Assembly (NCBI GenBank): GCA_014238205.1 | Contig: JABABM010000001.1 | Span: 175,301-220,512 of the forward strand | Direction: 5' to 3' | Source: Phycisphaerales bacterium | GTDB lineage: Bacteria; Planctomycetota; Phycisphaerae; Phycisphaerales; SM1A02 | DNA: 45,212 nt | Part shown: one piece after another, positions 32,807 through 42,400 of the stretch | Position numbering within the stretch: the first letter of the stretch is position 1 | How the letters are laid out: every line of letters begins with the position of its first letter | Made by a program: the position numbers and the translations under genes | Notes under the pieces: generated by a model | Told to the model about the DNA's origin: nothing | The model's database searches: none | The model's input: only the letters and a program-made list of their open reading frames with translations

Positions 32807-33352
32807 ATGCGAATCAACACCACCGACGAAGCACTGCTCGCGGCGATCAACTCGCTGGGATCGAACCTGGCCTTCCAGGAGACGGTCGAACTCGTGGCCG
32901 GGGGGAAGAGCCCGCACGACATGGTCCGTGCGATGGCGACCTACCCGCCCGTTCTCTCGGCGATGGAGGCGATGGGGGAGGGTGTCTACCCGGGGGGCAG
33001 CCTGCCGCGGGAGTTGAAGGAACTGGTGATCCTCCAGTCATCGATCGACAACGCATGCCAGTTCTGCACGAACAGCCACATTGACATTGCTCGTGGACTT
33101 GGCATGGGTGAAGAGCCTGTCTCGATGTTGGAAGACCAGGACTTGATGTCGCCTGCATTCCGCGTGGCGCTTGCCTACACCGCAGCTGTCCGGGCAGATT
33201 CCAATCGCATCAGTGATGCCCGGTTTGAATCGCTTCGAGAGCATTACTCGGATCCAGAGATCGTGGAACTCACCTTCCTCGTGGGCTACATCAACATGCT
33301 CAACTGGTTCAACAACGCGCTGCAGGTGGAATACCGCGGGGAACTGGCTTGA
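32807..33352 (+). CDS. AhpD-like carboxymuconolactone decarboxylase-family protein
   Basis: 181 residues of the CMD/AhpD all-helical fold. The redox motif is intact: LVILQSSIDNACQFCTNSH gives CxxC with the following His (Cys-x-x-Cys-x3-His), as in AhpD-type alkylhydroperoxidases. Length and the ending helix (YINMLNWFNNALQVEYRG) match family members. It may act as a thiol-dependent peroxidase or oxidoreductase. It lies just upstream of an alpha/beta hydrolase (19-nt gap), probably one operon. Confidence 0.88.
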   Translation: MRINTTDEALLAAINSLGSNLAFQETVELVAGGKSPHDMVRAMATYPPVLSAMEAMGEGVYPGGSLPRELKELVILQSSIDNACQFCTNSHIDIARGLGMGEEPVSMLEDQDLMSPAFRVALAYTAAVRADSNRISDARFESLREHYSDPEIVELTFLVGYINMLNWFNNALQVEYRGELA

Positions 33353-33371
33353 TCCCAAGGAGATTCCCCCG

Positions 33372-34136
33372 TTGACGTGCTCCCTTGAAACGACCTCGCT
33401 GATTGATTTCGGGGAAGGTTCGGATGCCGTTGTCTTCCTGCACGGCTGGTGTTGTCGCACAGGTGACTTTGCTTCTCAGGTTCAGAGCCTGTCCGATCGT
33501 TGTCGCATCTTCATACTCGATTGGCAGCAGCGTCTCATCGCACGTGGAGGTGACTGCAGTTTCAGCGACATCTGCCAGGACATCATCAATGCCATCTCCG
33601 AGGCTGGCATTGAGCGTCCCATTCTCTGTGGCCACAGCCTCGGTGGCTTTCTTGCAGCACAACTTGCATTCGACCATCGGATACCCATTCGGGGCCTGCT
33701 CATTCTTGACAGTGCATTGCCGGTTACCGAGAAGATCAGACTGCTCATGAAGGATGTTGCGTGCAGGTTGGAAACCGGGTCATGGGAAGAGGAGTATCCC
33801 GGTATCGAAAGTCTATTTTTCACCGAATCAGAACGAGGCGAGATTGAACAGTCGATCACCCGTGGCATGATGTCCCAGCCGCTCCCGGTCGCTGTCGGTC
33901 TGCTCGACGAAATCTGCTCCTACGACGAGTGGAAGTCCGAATTGGCCGACATCAATGTTCCCATCCATTTGGTTGCATCAGAACATGGTGTGGTGGACTT
34001 GGAGGCGTTTCATGCACTGATTCCCTATGCAACCAGTGAACGCATCAAGGGGAGTGGGCATTTCGTATCAGTCTTCGAGGGAGAGAAGGTCAACAGGATC
34101 CTGCATGACTTTCTTGACCGCGTGTTTGATTCCTGA
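33372..34136 (+). CDS. Alpha/beta hydrolase
   Basis: 254 residues. The fold motifs are clear: VVFLHGWCCRTGDF (oxyanion region), the nucleophile elbow LCGHSLGGFLAAQ (Ser in GHSLG), and the catalytic His in KGSGHFVSVFE, with an acid in LVASEHGVVDLEAF. The start is set at TTG 33372, because AAGGAG stands 9 nt upstream and all upstream in-frame sequence lies inside the AhpD-like gene. Substrate not predictable. A strong hairpin follows the stop. Confidence 0.88.
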   Translation: MTCSLETTSLIDFGEGSDAVVFLHGWCCRTGDFASQVQSLSDRCRIFILDWQQRLIARGGDCSFSDICQDIINAISEAGIERPILCGHSLGGFLAAQLAFDHRIPIRGLLILDSALPVTEKIRLLMKDVACRLETGSWEEEYPGIESLFFTESERGEIEQSITRGMMSQPLPVAVGLLDEICSYDEWKSELADINVPIHLVASEHGVVDLEAFHALIPYATSERIKGSGHFVSVFEGEKVNRILHDFLDRVFDS

Positions 34137-34142
34137 ATTGAC

Positions 34143-34176
34143 AACCCGGCCTGGTGCCAAGGCACCTGGCCGGGTT
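34143..34176. terminator. Bidirectional terminator hairpin
   Basis: Fifteen of sixteen positions pair (34143-34158 with 34161-34176) around an AA loop, between the convergent hydrolase and trypsin-like genes. The position 6 nt after the hydrolase stop and 24 nt from the protease stop fits termination for both. Confidence 0.8.
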
Positions 34177-34199
34177 GGGTATCACATTGAATGCAGGTA

Positions 34200-36470
34200 T
34201 CAGGGTGCTCCGCAACCCCAGTCTGCAATCACGATCAGCAGGTCGTTGACATCGTACGGACTTCCCCAGTCGGCGATCACGATCAACAGATCCCCGACAT
34301 CGGTTGATCCATCACCGTTGTAATCACCATCGCAGGTGCTTTCACACTCGTCTGGAATGCCGTTGTTGTTGTCATCACTGCTGGATCCATTTGAGATGTC
34401 ACAGTCATCAGGCACACCATTGCCATTGCAATCGAGAGACCCGTCGTAACTGAAATCAAGGGCAGCACTTTCCTGCCATGTATCTCCATTTGTTTCCTTG
34501 CCTTGGAAGAGTGCTTCCATGTGCACCTGTGCACTCGTTCCTCGGACGGTCAGCCGGGCAACAAGAACTCCGTGGAGTTCGTTGCAGTCCTGGTCCGTGA
34601 ATGCCTGGGCATCGCCCTGGGCATCGTCGGGAGTGATGAACCAGGATCCGTCACCCGTGCTCAGGTCACCGCCGGTCTCGAACTGGTTCCAGTCGATGCC
34701 GATATCGGAGAGGACATTCTCCGGGAATGGATCGCCTGAACTGTCCAGGCAGCCGATCGTCACGTAACTGTCGTATCGGAGGTCTGGGAAGGTATCGAAC
34801 AAGGCCGGGTTGACCGACTGGGAGGTCGGTCCGCCAAACGGATTCTGGTAGAAGGACGTCGACGTGGTGATTGTCTTCTGCTGATTGGCATCGCCAGCGA
34901 TGGCATCAAGCCGTTCACCTTGGTTCAGAATCGCGTAGACATTCACGGTCCATGTGAACTCGCCGTCATCAACCAGGTCCGTGCCGATGATGCGATGGGT
35001 CAGGCCCTGGAACTGGAAATCACTGCAGGTAGAAGCTCCACAGCCGGTCCCTGCACCAAGCCATGTACCACCACAGTCGGCCTGTGTCGTATTCGAGCAG
35101 TCGGAACCGACGCAGCAGGCCCCGGTCGGGTCGCATGGGTTGCCGTTGCAGTTGCTTCCATCACCAAGATAGGATCCGTTGCAATCCGCTTCTGACGTAA
35201 TCGAGCAACTTGTGCCGACGCAGCATCCGCCTGTCGGTGCACATGGATTTCCATTGCAGTTGGACCCGTCACCAAGATAGGTGCCACCGCCATTGGTGCA
35301 GTCGTCCTGTGTCAGGATGGCGCAGGACGTCCCGACGCAGCATCCGCCGGTTTCGATGGCACAGACCTGAGCCATGACGGACTCGAAGGCATTGAGGTCG
35401 ATCCGTGTGCCGTAGTTTTCACAACTGCCACTGCAGTGTGTTACGACACCGATGATCTCGCCGTTCCGGATGATCGAAGAACCGGAGTTTCCGAAGGTAA
35501 TGTCTATCTCGAAGAAGATCGTGTCTGAATTGGCCCCGGTAATCGGGCCATCGTGGTACTGCTGTGTCTGGGTTCTGACGCACTCTTCGTCGACTCCGTA
35601 GCCGTTGACGCTTGCTGTTCCCGAACTGGGAACGCTGTTGGCCAGTGGCATGTATACGCCGTATCGCTCGTAGGGCGTCTGGCCGATGTTGTTCGTGCCG
35701 GCCAACATGGCGCCGTAGTCATTGCCCACGCCGCCATCGACGCCATCGAGATCGATGACAGGGAACTGGTCCGCGACGGGGGGGTTGTTCAAGGTGCAGT
35801 TGGAGTTGGAGTCGGGGACGTTGAACTGGAGCGTATCAGCGCCACCGAGGCAGTGCCCTGCGGTGACGAAGCAGTTGGAGGAGTTGTAGATCGTCCCGCT
35901 GCAGCCGACGGGCATCATCCGAGCAGCCCAATCGACGCTGGAGGGAACCCGGTCGTCGGGGCCGCAGATTCCGCAGCCTCCACGATTGTGTCCTGCGGGC
36001 ACCATCTCCATGGCGACCTTGCCGACGATCAAGGAGTTGTTGAACGTAGCTGGAGCCGCGATGAGTTCGACTCGAACGGTATCGCCGTTGAAGTAGGCGC
36101 TGCTGTTGCGCCAAAGCAGGAGGCTTGCGGCATCCAATTCCTGGACCTCGCCATCCTCAAGCGATGTCATACGAACAAAGCCACCATCTTCCATTTGCAC
36201 ATCTTCAAAGTAGATGCGCAACCACCCTGCGCCACGGACCTCGATGTCCCGGCTGAAGACGACCTGTGGTTCGCCAGCAGGATTGTGAAGTGGGCCACTT
36301 GCAATCCGGTGTTCCTCGAGCTCGCCAACGGGCCAGTTGAGGGTGTGTTGGTCGAGTTGGTCATTGGAAACGTCCTTGCTCGAATCCAGGCTCTCTGCGA
36401 GCACGGGTTGAGCAAGGGAAACGATGATTCCGGTCATGAGCACAACGCACTGTTTCGAAAATGAGATCAC
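34200..36470 (-). CDS. Secreted trypsin-like serine protease with Cys-rich repeats and dockerin-like tail
   Basis: 756 residues from a GTG at 36470, which has AAGGAGA 8 nt upstream and opens a good signal peptide (MISFSKQCVVLMTGIIVSLA). The trypsin-like domain (about 165-370) has its triad: His206 in CFVTAGHCLGG, Asp251 in VGNDYGAML, Ser329 in ITFGNSGSSIIR. Next come three Cys-rich repeats (35019-35348), a beta-rich domain (about 485-675), a segment DCNGNGVPDDCDI/NNNGIPDECE with calcium-binding character, and a dockerin-like end in which DLLIVIADWG appears twice. Probably an extracellular surface-anchored protease. Exact cleavage specificity is unknown. Confidence 0.85.
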   Translation of the reverse strand: MISFSKQCVVLMTGIIVSLAQPVLAESLDSSKDVSNDQLDQHTLNWPVGELEEHRIASGPLHNPAGEPQVVFSRDIEVRGAGWLRIYFEDVQMEDGGFVRMTSLEDGEVQELDAASLLLWRNSSAYFNGDTVRVELIAAPATFNNSLIVGKVAMEMVPAGHNRGGCGICGPDDRVPSSVDWAARMMPVGCSGTIYNSSNCFVTAGHCLGGADTLQFNVPDSNSNCTLNNPPVADQFPVIDLDGVDGGVGNDYGAMLAGTNNIGQTPYERYGVYMPLANSVPSSGTASVNGYGVDEECVRTQTQQYHDGPITGANSDTIFFEIDITFGNSGSSIIRNGEIIGVVTHCSGSCENYGTRIDLNAFESVMAQVCAIETGGCCVGTSCAILTQDDCTNGGGTYLGDGSNCNGNPCAPTGGCCVGTSCSITSEADCNGSYLGDGSNCNGNPCDPTGACCVGSDCSNTTQADCGGTWLGAGTGCGASTCSDFQFQGLTHRIIGTDLVDDGEFTWTVNVYAILNQGERLDAIAGDANQQKTITTSTSFYQNPFGGPTSQSVNPALFDTFPDLRYDSYVTIGCLDSSGDPFPENVLSDIGIDWNQFETGGDLSTGDGSWFITPDDAQGDAQAFTDQDCNELHGVLVARLTVRGTSAQVHMEALFQGKETNGDTWQESAALDFSYDGSLDCNGNGVPDDCDISNGSSSDDNNNGIPDECESTCDGDYNGDGSTDVGDLLIVIADWGSPYDVNDLLIVIADWGCGAP
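34216..34302 (-). repeat. Tandem duplication in the dockerin tail of the protease gene
   Basis: Two 39-nt copies (34216-34254 and 34264-34302) match at 32 of 39 positions, 48 nt apart, both encoding a DLLIVIADWG-type dockerin helix. The second protein copy lacks its own complete calcium loop (DVNDLL follows SPY directly), so it looks like a recent partial duplication. Confidence 0.8.
35019..35348 (-). repeat. Three Cys-rich repeats in the protease gene
   Basis: Repeats of 39, 36 and 35 residues follow the pattern G[GA]CCVG-x2-C-x7-C...LG-G-x2-C-x4-C. The first two are nearly identical over their second halves (YLGDGSNCNGNPC). Each has six cysteines, suggesting small disulfide-bonded modules. 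Gene conversion or recent duplication is likely. Confidence 0.85.
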
Positions 36471-36639
36471 TGGATACTCTCCTTGAGGGGGGAAACGCCT
36501 TTTCTCCACCTCAACCTACCTCTCCTGAGAGCGTGTACAAGCGACTCTTGGCATGTTCAGTGCAAGTTTCACGCTTCAAGGTGCCTGAAACCCTGATATG
36601 AGCATCTCGAAAGGCCTTGGAGGGCTTTGATTAGTGCAG

Positions 36640-36649
36640 CAGGTACCTG
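36640..36649. promoter_or_regulatory. Perfect 10-bp palindrome upstream of the DUF1573 gene
   Basis: CAGGTACCTG lies 8 nt upstream of the TATGCT box of the following gene. It could be an operator; a chance palindrome cannot be excluded. The rest of the 199-nt divergent gap shows nothing else recognised. Confidence 0.3.
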
Positions 36650-36657
36650 TTGATTGA

Positions 36658-36663
36658 TATGCT
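36658..36663 (+). promoter_or_regulatory. -10-like TATGCT box, leaderless start of the DUF1573 gene
   Basis: TATGCT ends 6 nt before the ATG at 36670. No SD and no -35 at normal spacing. Confidence 0.5.
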
Positions 36664-36669
36664 GGTGCC

Positions 36670-37752
36670 ATGGTTTTACCTCTCCCAAGGCCGTTGGCAT
36701 GCATCCTGGGAATCGTGGCGATCGCTGTTTTCGTCCCGATTTCAGCTGTTGGTGTTCATGCCCAGGAGCAGGCCGGGACAACCAGCCCAACCATCACCTT
36801 TTCGTCGACCACGCATGACTTCGGAGACGTGCTGGATGCGAACACATACTCCACGACATTTCCCTTCCTGAACACGGGGGATGGCATGTTGACGATCCAG
36901 GAAGTCAAGGCCAGTTGTGGGTGTACGACACCGGCACTTCCGAAGAAGGTGTTCAACCCGGGTGAGGCATCTCAGATCGAGGTCAGTTTCAAGCCCAAGG
37001 GCTCGGGACGACAAGCCAAGCGTATCACCATATTCAGCAATGACCCGGACCAACCGATCGTGGTACTCACGATCGAAGCCGACGTGACGCAGTTCCTGCC
37101 GACGGAACCGAACCTGGTTCGATTCGAGGGCATCATGACGGGGGAAGCGGCCCAGGAGGAACTCACGTTGATTCCGCTGGATCCCGATGCCACCATTGAT
37201 CGTGTGTATGTCAGTGGACTTGCTGCAAGGTATTTCAGTGCAGGCATCGTGCCTACTGCGGAGGGCAAGCGGGGTTCATCACGAAGAATCAACATCAACC
37301 TGCTTCCGGAGACTCCCTGGGGATCGCATTATGCCACGCTCAATATCGTTGCGACTGGTCGCCCGTCCTCGGGAGCCGATCCAGTTACGCACACGGGCAA
37401 GGTGACGATCAGCGCAAAGGTCATCGGTACTCTGCAGGCGGATTCAACGATGTTCCGCGTAGGCATCGTTCGCCCCGGGGAAACATTCACGAACATCATC
37501 AGGCTCACTCGGCCAGATGGGAAGCCCTTCCAGATACTCTCGACCACGCTTTCTGGAAGTACCGTTCCGGACATGACGGTGAAGGCGATTCCTATCGCAT
37601 CTGAAAATGGTGGTGGGTACAGCATCGTTCTGACAGGTACACCCGCGAGAACCGAGCAGTCGATTCGTGGCTATGTCAAGATCTATACTGATGTGCCCGG
37701 AGAGGCCGAGTTGGAGTTGCGAGTGGGTGGAATCGCTCGAGATACCAGGTAG
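36670..37752 (+). CDS. Exported DUF1573-family protein
   Basis: 360 residues. A signal peptide (LACILGIVAIAVFVPISAVGVHA) precedes a DUF1573 domain, an immunoglobulin-like beta-sandwich with the family hallmark ITFSSTTHDFGDVLD, VKASCGCTTPALPKK (Cys-Gly-Cys), GEASQIEVSFKP, and ITIFSNDPDQP. The remaining 200 residues form further beta-rich repeats (e.g. FRVGIVRPGETFTNIIRL). Planctomycetes carry many such proteins next to PSCyt/DUF1501 genes; their function is not established. First gene of a five-gene co-directional run. Confidence 0.88.
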   Translation: MVLPLPRPLACILGIVAIAVFVPISAVGVHAQEQAGTTSPTITFSSTTHDFGDVLDANTYSTTFPFLNTGDGMLTIQEVKASCGCTTPALPKKVFNPGEASQIEVSFKPKGSGRQAKRITIFSNDPDQPIVVLTIEADVTQFLPTEPNLVRFEGIMTGEAAQEELTLIPLDPDATIDRVYVSGLAARYFSAGIVPTAEGKRGSSRRININLLPETPWGSHYATLNIVATGRPSSGADPVTHTGKVTISAKVIGTLQADSTMFRVGIVRPGETFTNIIRLTRPDGKPFQILSTTLSGSTVPDMTVKAIPIASENGGGYSIVLTGTPARTEQSIRGYVKIYTDVPGEAELELRVGGIARDTR

Positions 37753-37785
37753 ACAACACACCAAGGAACGTGGAGCAGAGCACCA

Positions 37786-39390
37786 ATGCTAGAAGAGATC
37801 GCATTTCTCAATGGATCATTGATTGCAACAGCTGGAGAGGGCGCCACCTGGGTCTTCCTTGGAAGGCTCCACCCGCTGCTGATCCACTTCCCGATCGCGA
37901 TGATCCTCGCAGCAGCGGCTGTTGAAGTTGTTCAGATCGTCCGTGCCAACCCTCGTCCTTCCCGCATCGCAGGGTTCTGTATGTGGTTCGGGACCATCGT
38001 CGCCTGCCTGGCGACATGGTGTGGCTGGGCACTGGGAGAGGAGCATGGATCGGGTACGACCCTTGAACTCCATCGCTGGTTCGGTGTTGCGACGACGGCC
38101 ATCCTCATCTGGGTCGTCTTCAGCTGGTGCATCGAGCGGGCGAGCCGTTCCAACTGGTCCTTCCAGTCGTATCGAGTCGGACTCTGGGTGGCTGCGATTC
38201 TGATGGTCATCACGAGCATGTTCGGTGGAGACATGGTCTGGGGTGAGGACTGGCTGACGGAACCTCTCTTCAAGGATACGGAGCCTGTCGAGCATGAAGA
38301 GTCCAGCGACCCGTCGCTGGAAGTGGAGGTTGCAGCCATATTCATGGCTCGTTGCGAAGAGTGTCACGGTCCAGTGAAACAGAAGGGGGATCTGCAACTG
38401 GTGCCGTTGGCAGCAGCATTTGCAGAAACCGGGGAAGAACGCCACGTGATCATCCCGGGTGACCCGGGAGGCAGTGAACTCATTGAACGTATCACGCTCC
38501 CCCTGGATCACGATGACCGCATGCCGCCCAAGGGTGACCCCCTGACGGAGGAACAGATCAGCACCATCAGGAAGTGGATCGATGATGGCGCAGACCATGG
38601 TTCAAGCAGTGATGCGGATGGAAGTGCAGTTGGGACCGACGAAGCTCCCTCCATTGCGGACCAGAAAGCATTCGATGCAGGTCTTGCGGCAATTGCAGAT
38701 CGAGGAGCCGTGGTTACGGCATTGCATGAAGGTTCCAGCTGGTTTGAAATCAACGCCTCGATCGCCAAGCCACCATGGGCGGACGCTGACATGTCGCTTC
38801 TGGAACCGGTTGCCTTGAACACCTGGAGGTTGAATCTCGGCCGCAGCGGAATCACGGACGCATCGATGAACTCTGTTGCCGAGTGCAGCAATCTCCGGGT
38901 TCTCTTTCTCGACCGAACCGACATAGGTGATGCCGGCATCGAGCACATCGCCGATATGAAGCACCTTCAGCGTTTGAACATCTTCGGCACGCAGGCAGGG
39001 GATGGGTGCATCGATGTCCTAGAAGAACTTCCTTCGCTGACGCATGTCTATCTCTGGGATTCAAAGGTGACGAAACTGGGAGCGGATACGCTCCGCGTTG
39101 CACGGCCATCGATCAAGGTGGATACGGGGGTTGGACTCAAGTCCCTGGCCCCGCCAGCTGCAGCAGAGGAACCAGCAGCCGAGGCTCCAGCTCCGGAGCC
39201 CGCTCCAGAGCCTCAGCCGGAACCGGCTCCTGCACCGACTCCTGCACCAGCGCCAGCAACGCCGCCTGCCGAGGAGGCGAGTTTGCCTGGATGCTGCAAG
39301 GTCGCGCAGGAAGCGGGTGGGGAATGCGATCATCCATGCTGCGTTGAAGCACGTGCCAAGGGTGAGATCTGTTCCAAGTGTTCGAAGTAA
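37786..39390 (+). CDS. DUF2231 / PSCyt1-type cytochrome c / LRR fusion with Cys-rich tail
   Basis: 534 residues. Residues 25-160 contain four TM segments of the DUF2231 type (FLGRLHPLLIHFPIAMILAA, GTIVACLATWCGWALG, TTAILIWVVFSWC, WVAAILMVITSMFGG). A planctomycete cytochrome C domain follows with one heme site FMARCEECHGPVK and the distal methionine region DDRMPPKGDPLTEEQ. Leucine-rich repeats lie at about 340-430 (NLRVLFLDRTDIGDAGIEHI). Then comes a Pro/Ala/Glu-rich linker (about 450-500) and a C-terminal Cys-rich motif (GCCKVAQEAGGECDHPCC, EICSKCSK). GGAG lies 10 nt before the ATG. Suggests a membrane redox sensor or electron carrier. Confidence 0.88.
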   Translation: MLEEIAFLNGSLIATAGEGATWVFLGRLHPLLIHFPIAMILAAAAVEVVQIVRANPRPSRIAGFCMWFGTIVACLATWCGWALGEEHGSGTTLELHRWFGVATTAILIWVVFSWCIERASRSNWSFQSYRVGLWVAAILMVITSMFGGDMVWGEDWLTEPLFKDTEPVEHEESSDPSLEVEVAAIFMARCEECHGPVKQKGDLQLVPLAAAFAETGEERHVIIPGDPGGSELIERITLPLDHDDRMPPKGDPLTEEQISTIRKWIDDGADHGSSSDADGSAVGTDEAPSIADQKAFDAGLAAIADRGAVVTALHEGSSWFEINASIAKPPWADADMSLLEPVALNTWRLNLGRSGITDASMNSVAECSNLRVLFLDRTDIGDAGIEHIADMKHLQRLNIFGTQAGDGCIDVLEELPSLTHVYLWDSKVTKLGADTLRVARPSIKVDTGVGLKSLAPPAAAEEPAAEAPAPEPAPEPQPEPAPAPTPAPAPATPPAEEASLPGCCKVAQEAGGECDHPCCVEARAKGEICSKCSK

Positions 39391-39467
39391 TGGTTGCTGA
39401 AGCACTCAAACCGTCGGATGATGGACAGGAACGAGTCTGACTGCCTGGAGGCATCATCATCGCACCG

Positions 39468-42400
39468 TTGCATGGCATCCTGGTTACCACGGTTCTGCTC
39501 CTGCAAGGAGTGGTCGAGGCGGACACTCCATCGCAACAGCCCCAGATTTCCTTTGCCCGGCAGGTCAGGCCGATCCTCTCTGAGCATTGTTTCAAGTGCC
39601 ATGGCATGGATTCCAATACCCGCAAGGCGGGACTGCGATTGGATACCCCTGAAGGACTGCTGGGCCAGGATCCTGGGATCGTCATTCCAGGCGAGGCCGA
39701 TGCGTCCCTGCTGATGCAGCGCATCACGCATCCAGACCTGGCTGATCGCATGCCGCCAGTCGATGCCGGCGAGGCATTGACCAGTGCCGAACAGGCCATC
39801 CTTCGACAATGGATCAATGAAGGTGCTTCCTGGGAGGCACATTGGGCATTCGTGCAACCACAACGCATCGACCCCCCCGAGCTTGCCGGTGTTTCACATC
39901 CCATCGATGCCTTCATCCGCGACCGGCTTGAGAAGGAGGCGCTTGAGCCTTCGCCTCCCGCGGCACCAGCGGCACGACTCCGTCGCCTGACGCTTGATCT
40001 CACGGGGTTGCCGGCCACGCCCGTTGAACAGGACGCCTTCCTCGAGGACACATCGGTCCAGGCATGGGAGGCGAACATTGATCGACTCCTGGATTCGCCA
40101 CGATATGGCGAACACCAGGGCAGGTACTGGCTTGATGCAGCCCGCTATGCAGACACGCATGGCTACCACCTGGACAACGAACGGACGATGTGGAAGTACC
40201 GCGACTGGGTCATCGACGCCTTCAACGGAAACATGCCCTTCGACCAGTTCACAGTTGAACAACTCGCCGGTGACCTGCTTGAAGATCCGACGATTGATCA
40301 ACGCGTGGCCTCAGGGTTCAATCGGTGCCATTCCACGACGAGCGAGGGGGGGGCTATCAAGGCCGAGTACCTGGTCAAGTACGTGGTTGATCGAGTCGAG
40401 GCAACCTCGACGATCTGGATGGGACTGACCACGGGGTGTGCTGCCTGCCATGATCACAAGTTCGATCCAATTTCCCAGAAGGAGTTCTATGAGCTCTTCG
40501 CCTTCTTCAACTCAACGACCGAGGATGTCATGGATGGGAATGCCAAGGAGCATCCACCCGTTCTCGCCGTTCCAGACCAGGAGCAGGCGTCCATCATCGA
40601 GGGGATCAACCACAGGCGCATGGAGGCACAGGCTGTCCTGGATGCCCCTGACGTGATGACCCTGGGGGCCATGGCCATCGACATTGCCCGCCAGTCGGAG
40701 GAAGAACGGCGTCGCTGGTTCGTGGCGACCCCGATGAGCATCACTACTGCATCCGACTCGACCCTTGCCAGGCAGGAGGACGGTTCCTACTTCGTGTCCG
40801 GACCACCTCCAGGCGACGATGTCTACGAGGTGGTCATTCCCATCGGCTCGGAACCGGTGCATGCAATCCGGCTTGAAGCAATGCGGGACACACGGCTTCC
40901 AGGCGGTGGCCCGGGCCTGAACCCTGACAATGGCAACATTGTTCTCAGCGAGTTCCAGGTTGATGCCTTCCCGGCAACAACGGGGTTGCTGGGCCCAGAG
41001 GAATCGGCACGTGTGACATTGGCACGGGCCACGGCAGACCATTCCCAGCCCACCTACGACATTTCGACTGCGATTGACGGGACGTTCGGGGAGGTCAACG
41101 GCTGGGCGATTCTCAAGGATGGCAAGCCGGGAAACCGCATGGCGATCTTTCAGCTGGAGCAGCCGATCGAGTTTGAAGAAGGGGCGGTTCTCCGCATCCG
41201 GATGCACTTCGTGTCCAAGTGGAAGAACCATTCCATCGGGCGTCTTCGTCTGGCCTTCTCAAGTGATCCCAAGGATGCGCCGACTCGAACCGAAGACTGG
41301 GAATATGCAGGGGCCTTCGCGGCCGAGAGTGTCGAAGCGCTGCACACCGCTCGTTTCCAGCCCGAGGAGGAATCGCTTGAAGCCCAGCCGTCGTGGTCCC
41401 TGAAGCCCGAGTACGTCGATGGCAAGGTGCATGCATTTGAGCAGGAAGCGCCTGCTGCGCACTACGTACGACGCACGATTCACGCTCCGACTCAACGGAC
41501 CCTGACCGTATCACTGGGTTCCGATGACGGCCTTGATGTCATTCTCAATGGAAATCGGGTGCATGAGAACAACACGCCTCGTGGGGCGGCACCGGACCAG
41601 GACACGGTTGATCTGCTCCTGGAAGCCGGTGCAAACGAGTTGATGCTCCGGATCGACAACTACGGGGGTGCCTGCGGTTTCTATTACCGCCCGATCCAGG
41701 AAGGCTCCGGGAGCATGACGCCGGAGATGAGCCGCCTTCTTGCCATGGATCCTGCATCCAGGACACAGGAGCAGCAGGAGAAGTTGAAATACAACTGGTT
41801 GCGTACGAAGTGGCCACCTGGACAGGAAGCGACGGGCAGGCTCGACGCGGCCGACAAGGAGTTGGCCAAGGTCAATGCCACCGTGCCTACGACCTACGTC
41901 AGCAAGGAGATGGACACTCCCCGCACGGCGAACATCCTCATTCGCGGCCAGTATGACCAGCCGGGTGATGAAGTAACTGCCGGGACGCCTTCCATCCTTC
42001 CTCCAATGGCGGAGGGTGCGTCTCGGAATCGACTTGGGTTCGCCAGGTGGCTGGTTCACGAGGACCACCCCCTCACGGCGCGTGTCACTGTCAACCGAAT
42101 CTGGCAGCAGTACTTCGGCCAGGGGCTGGTCGTCACCAGCGAGGATTTCGGTATCCAGGGCAATCAGCCTTCCCATCCGGAACTCCTGGATTGGTTGGCG
42201 ACCTGGTTCATGGACCAGGGATGGGACATGAAGGCATTGCACAGGCTCATCGTGACCAGTGACACCTACCAGCAGTCCTCCCGCATGAACCCGACACTGC
42301 AGACTGTTGATCCAGGCAACAGCCTGCTTGCACGATTTCCTCGCCATCGACTTGATGCCGAGGTCGTTCGTGACCAGGCGTTGGCTGTTTCCGGTCTGCT

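Noticed and set aside
35553..36464. Plus-strand ORF of 303 aa
   Set aside because: Antisense to the trypsin-like protease, whose catalytic triad is intact.
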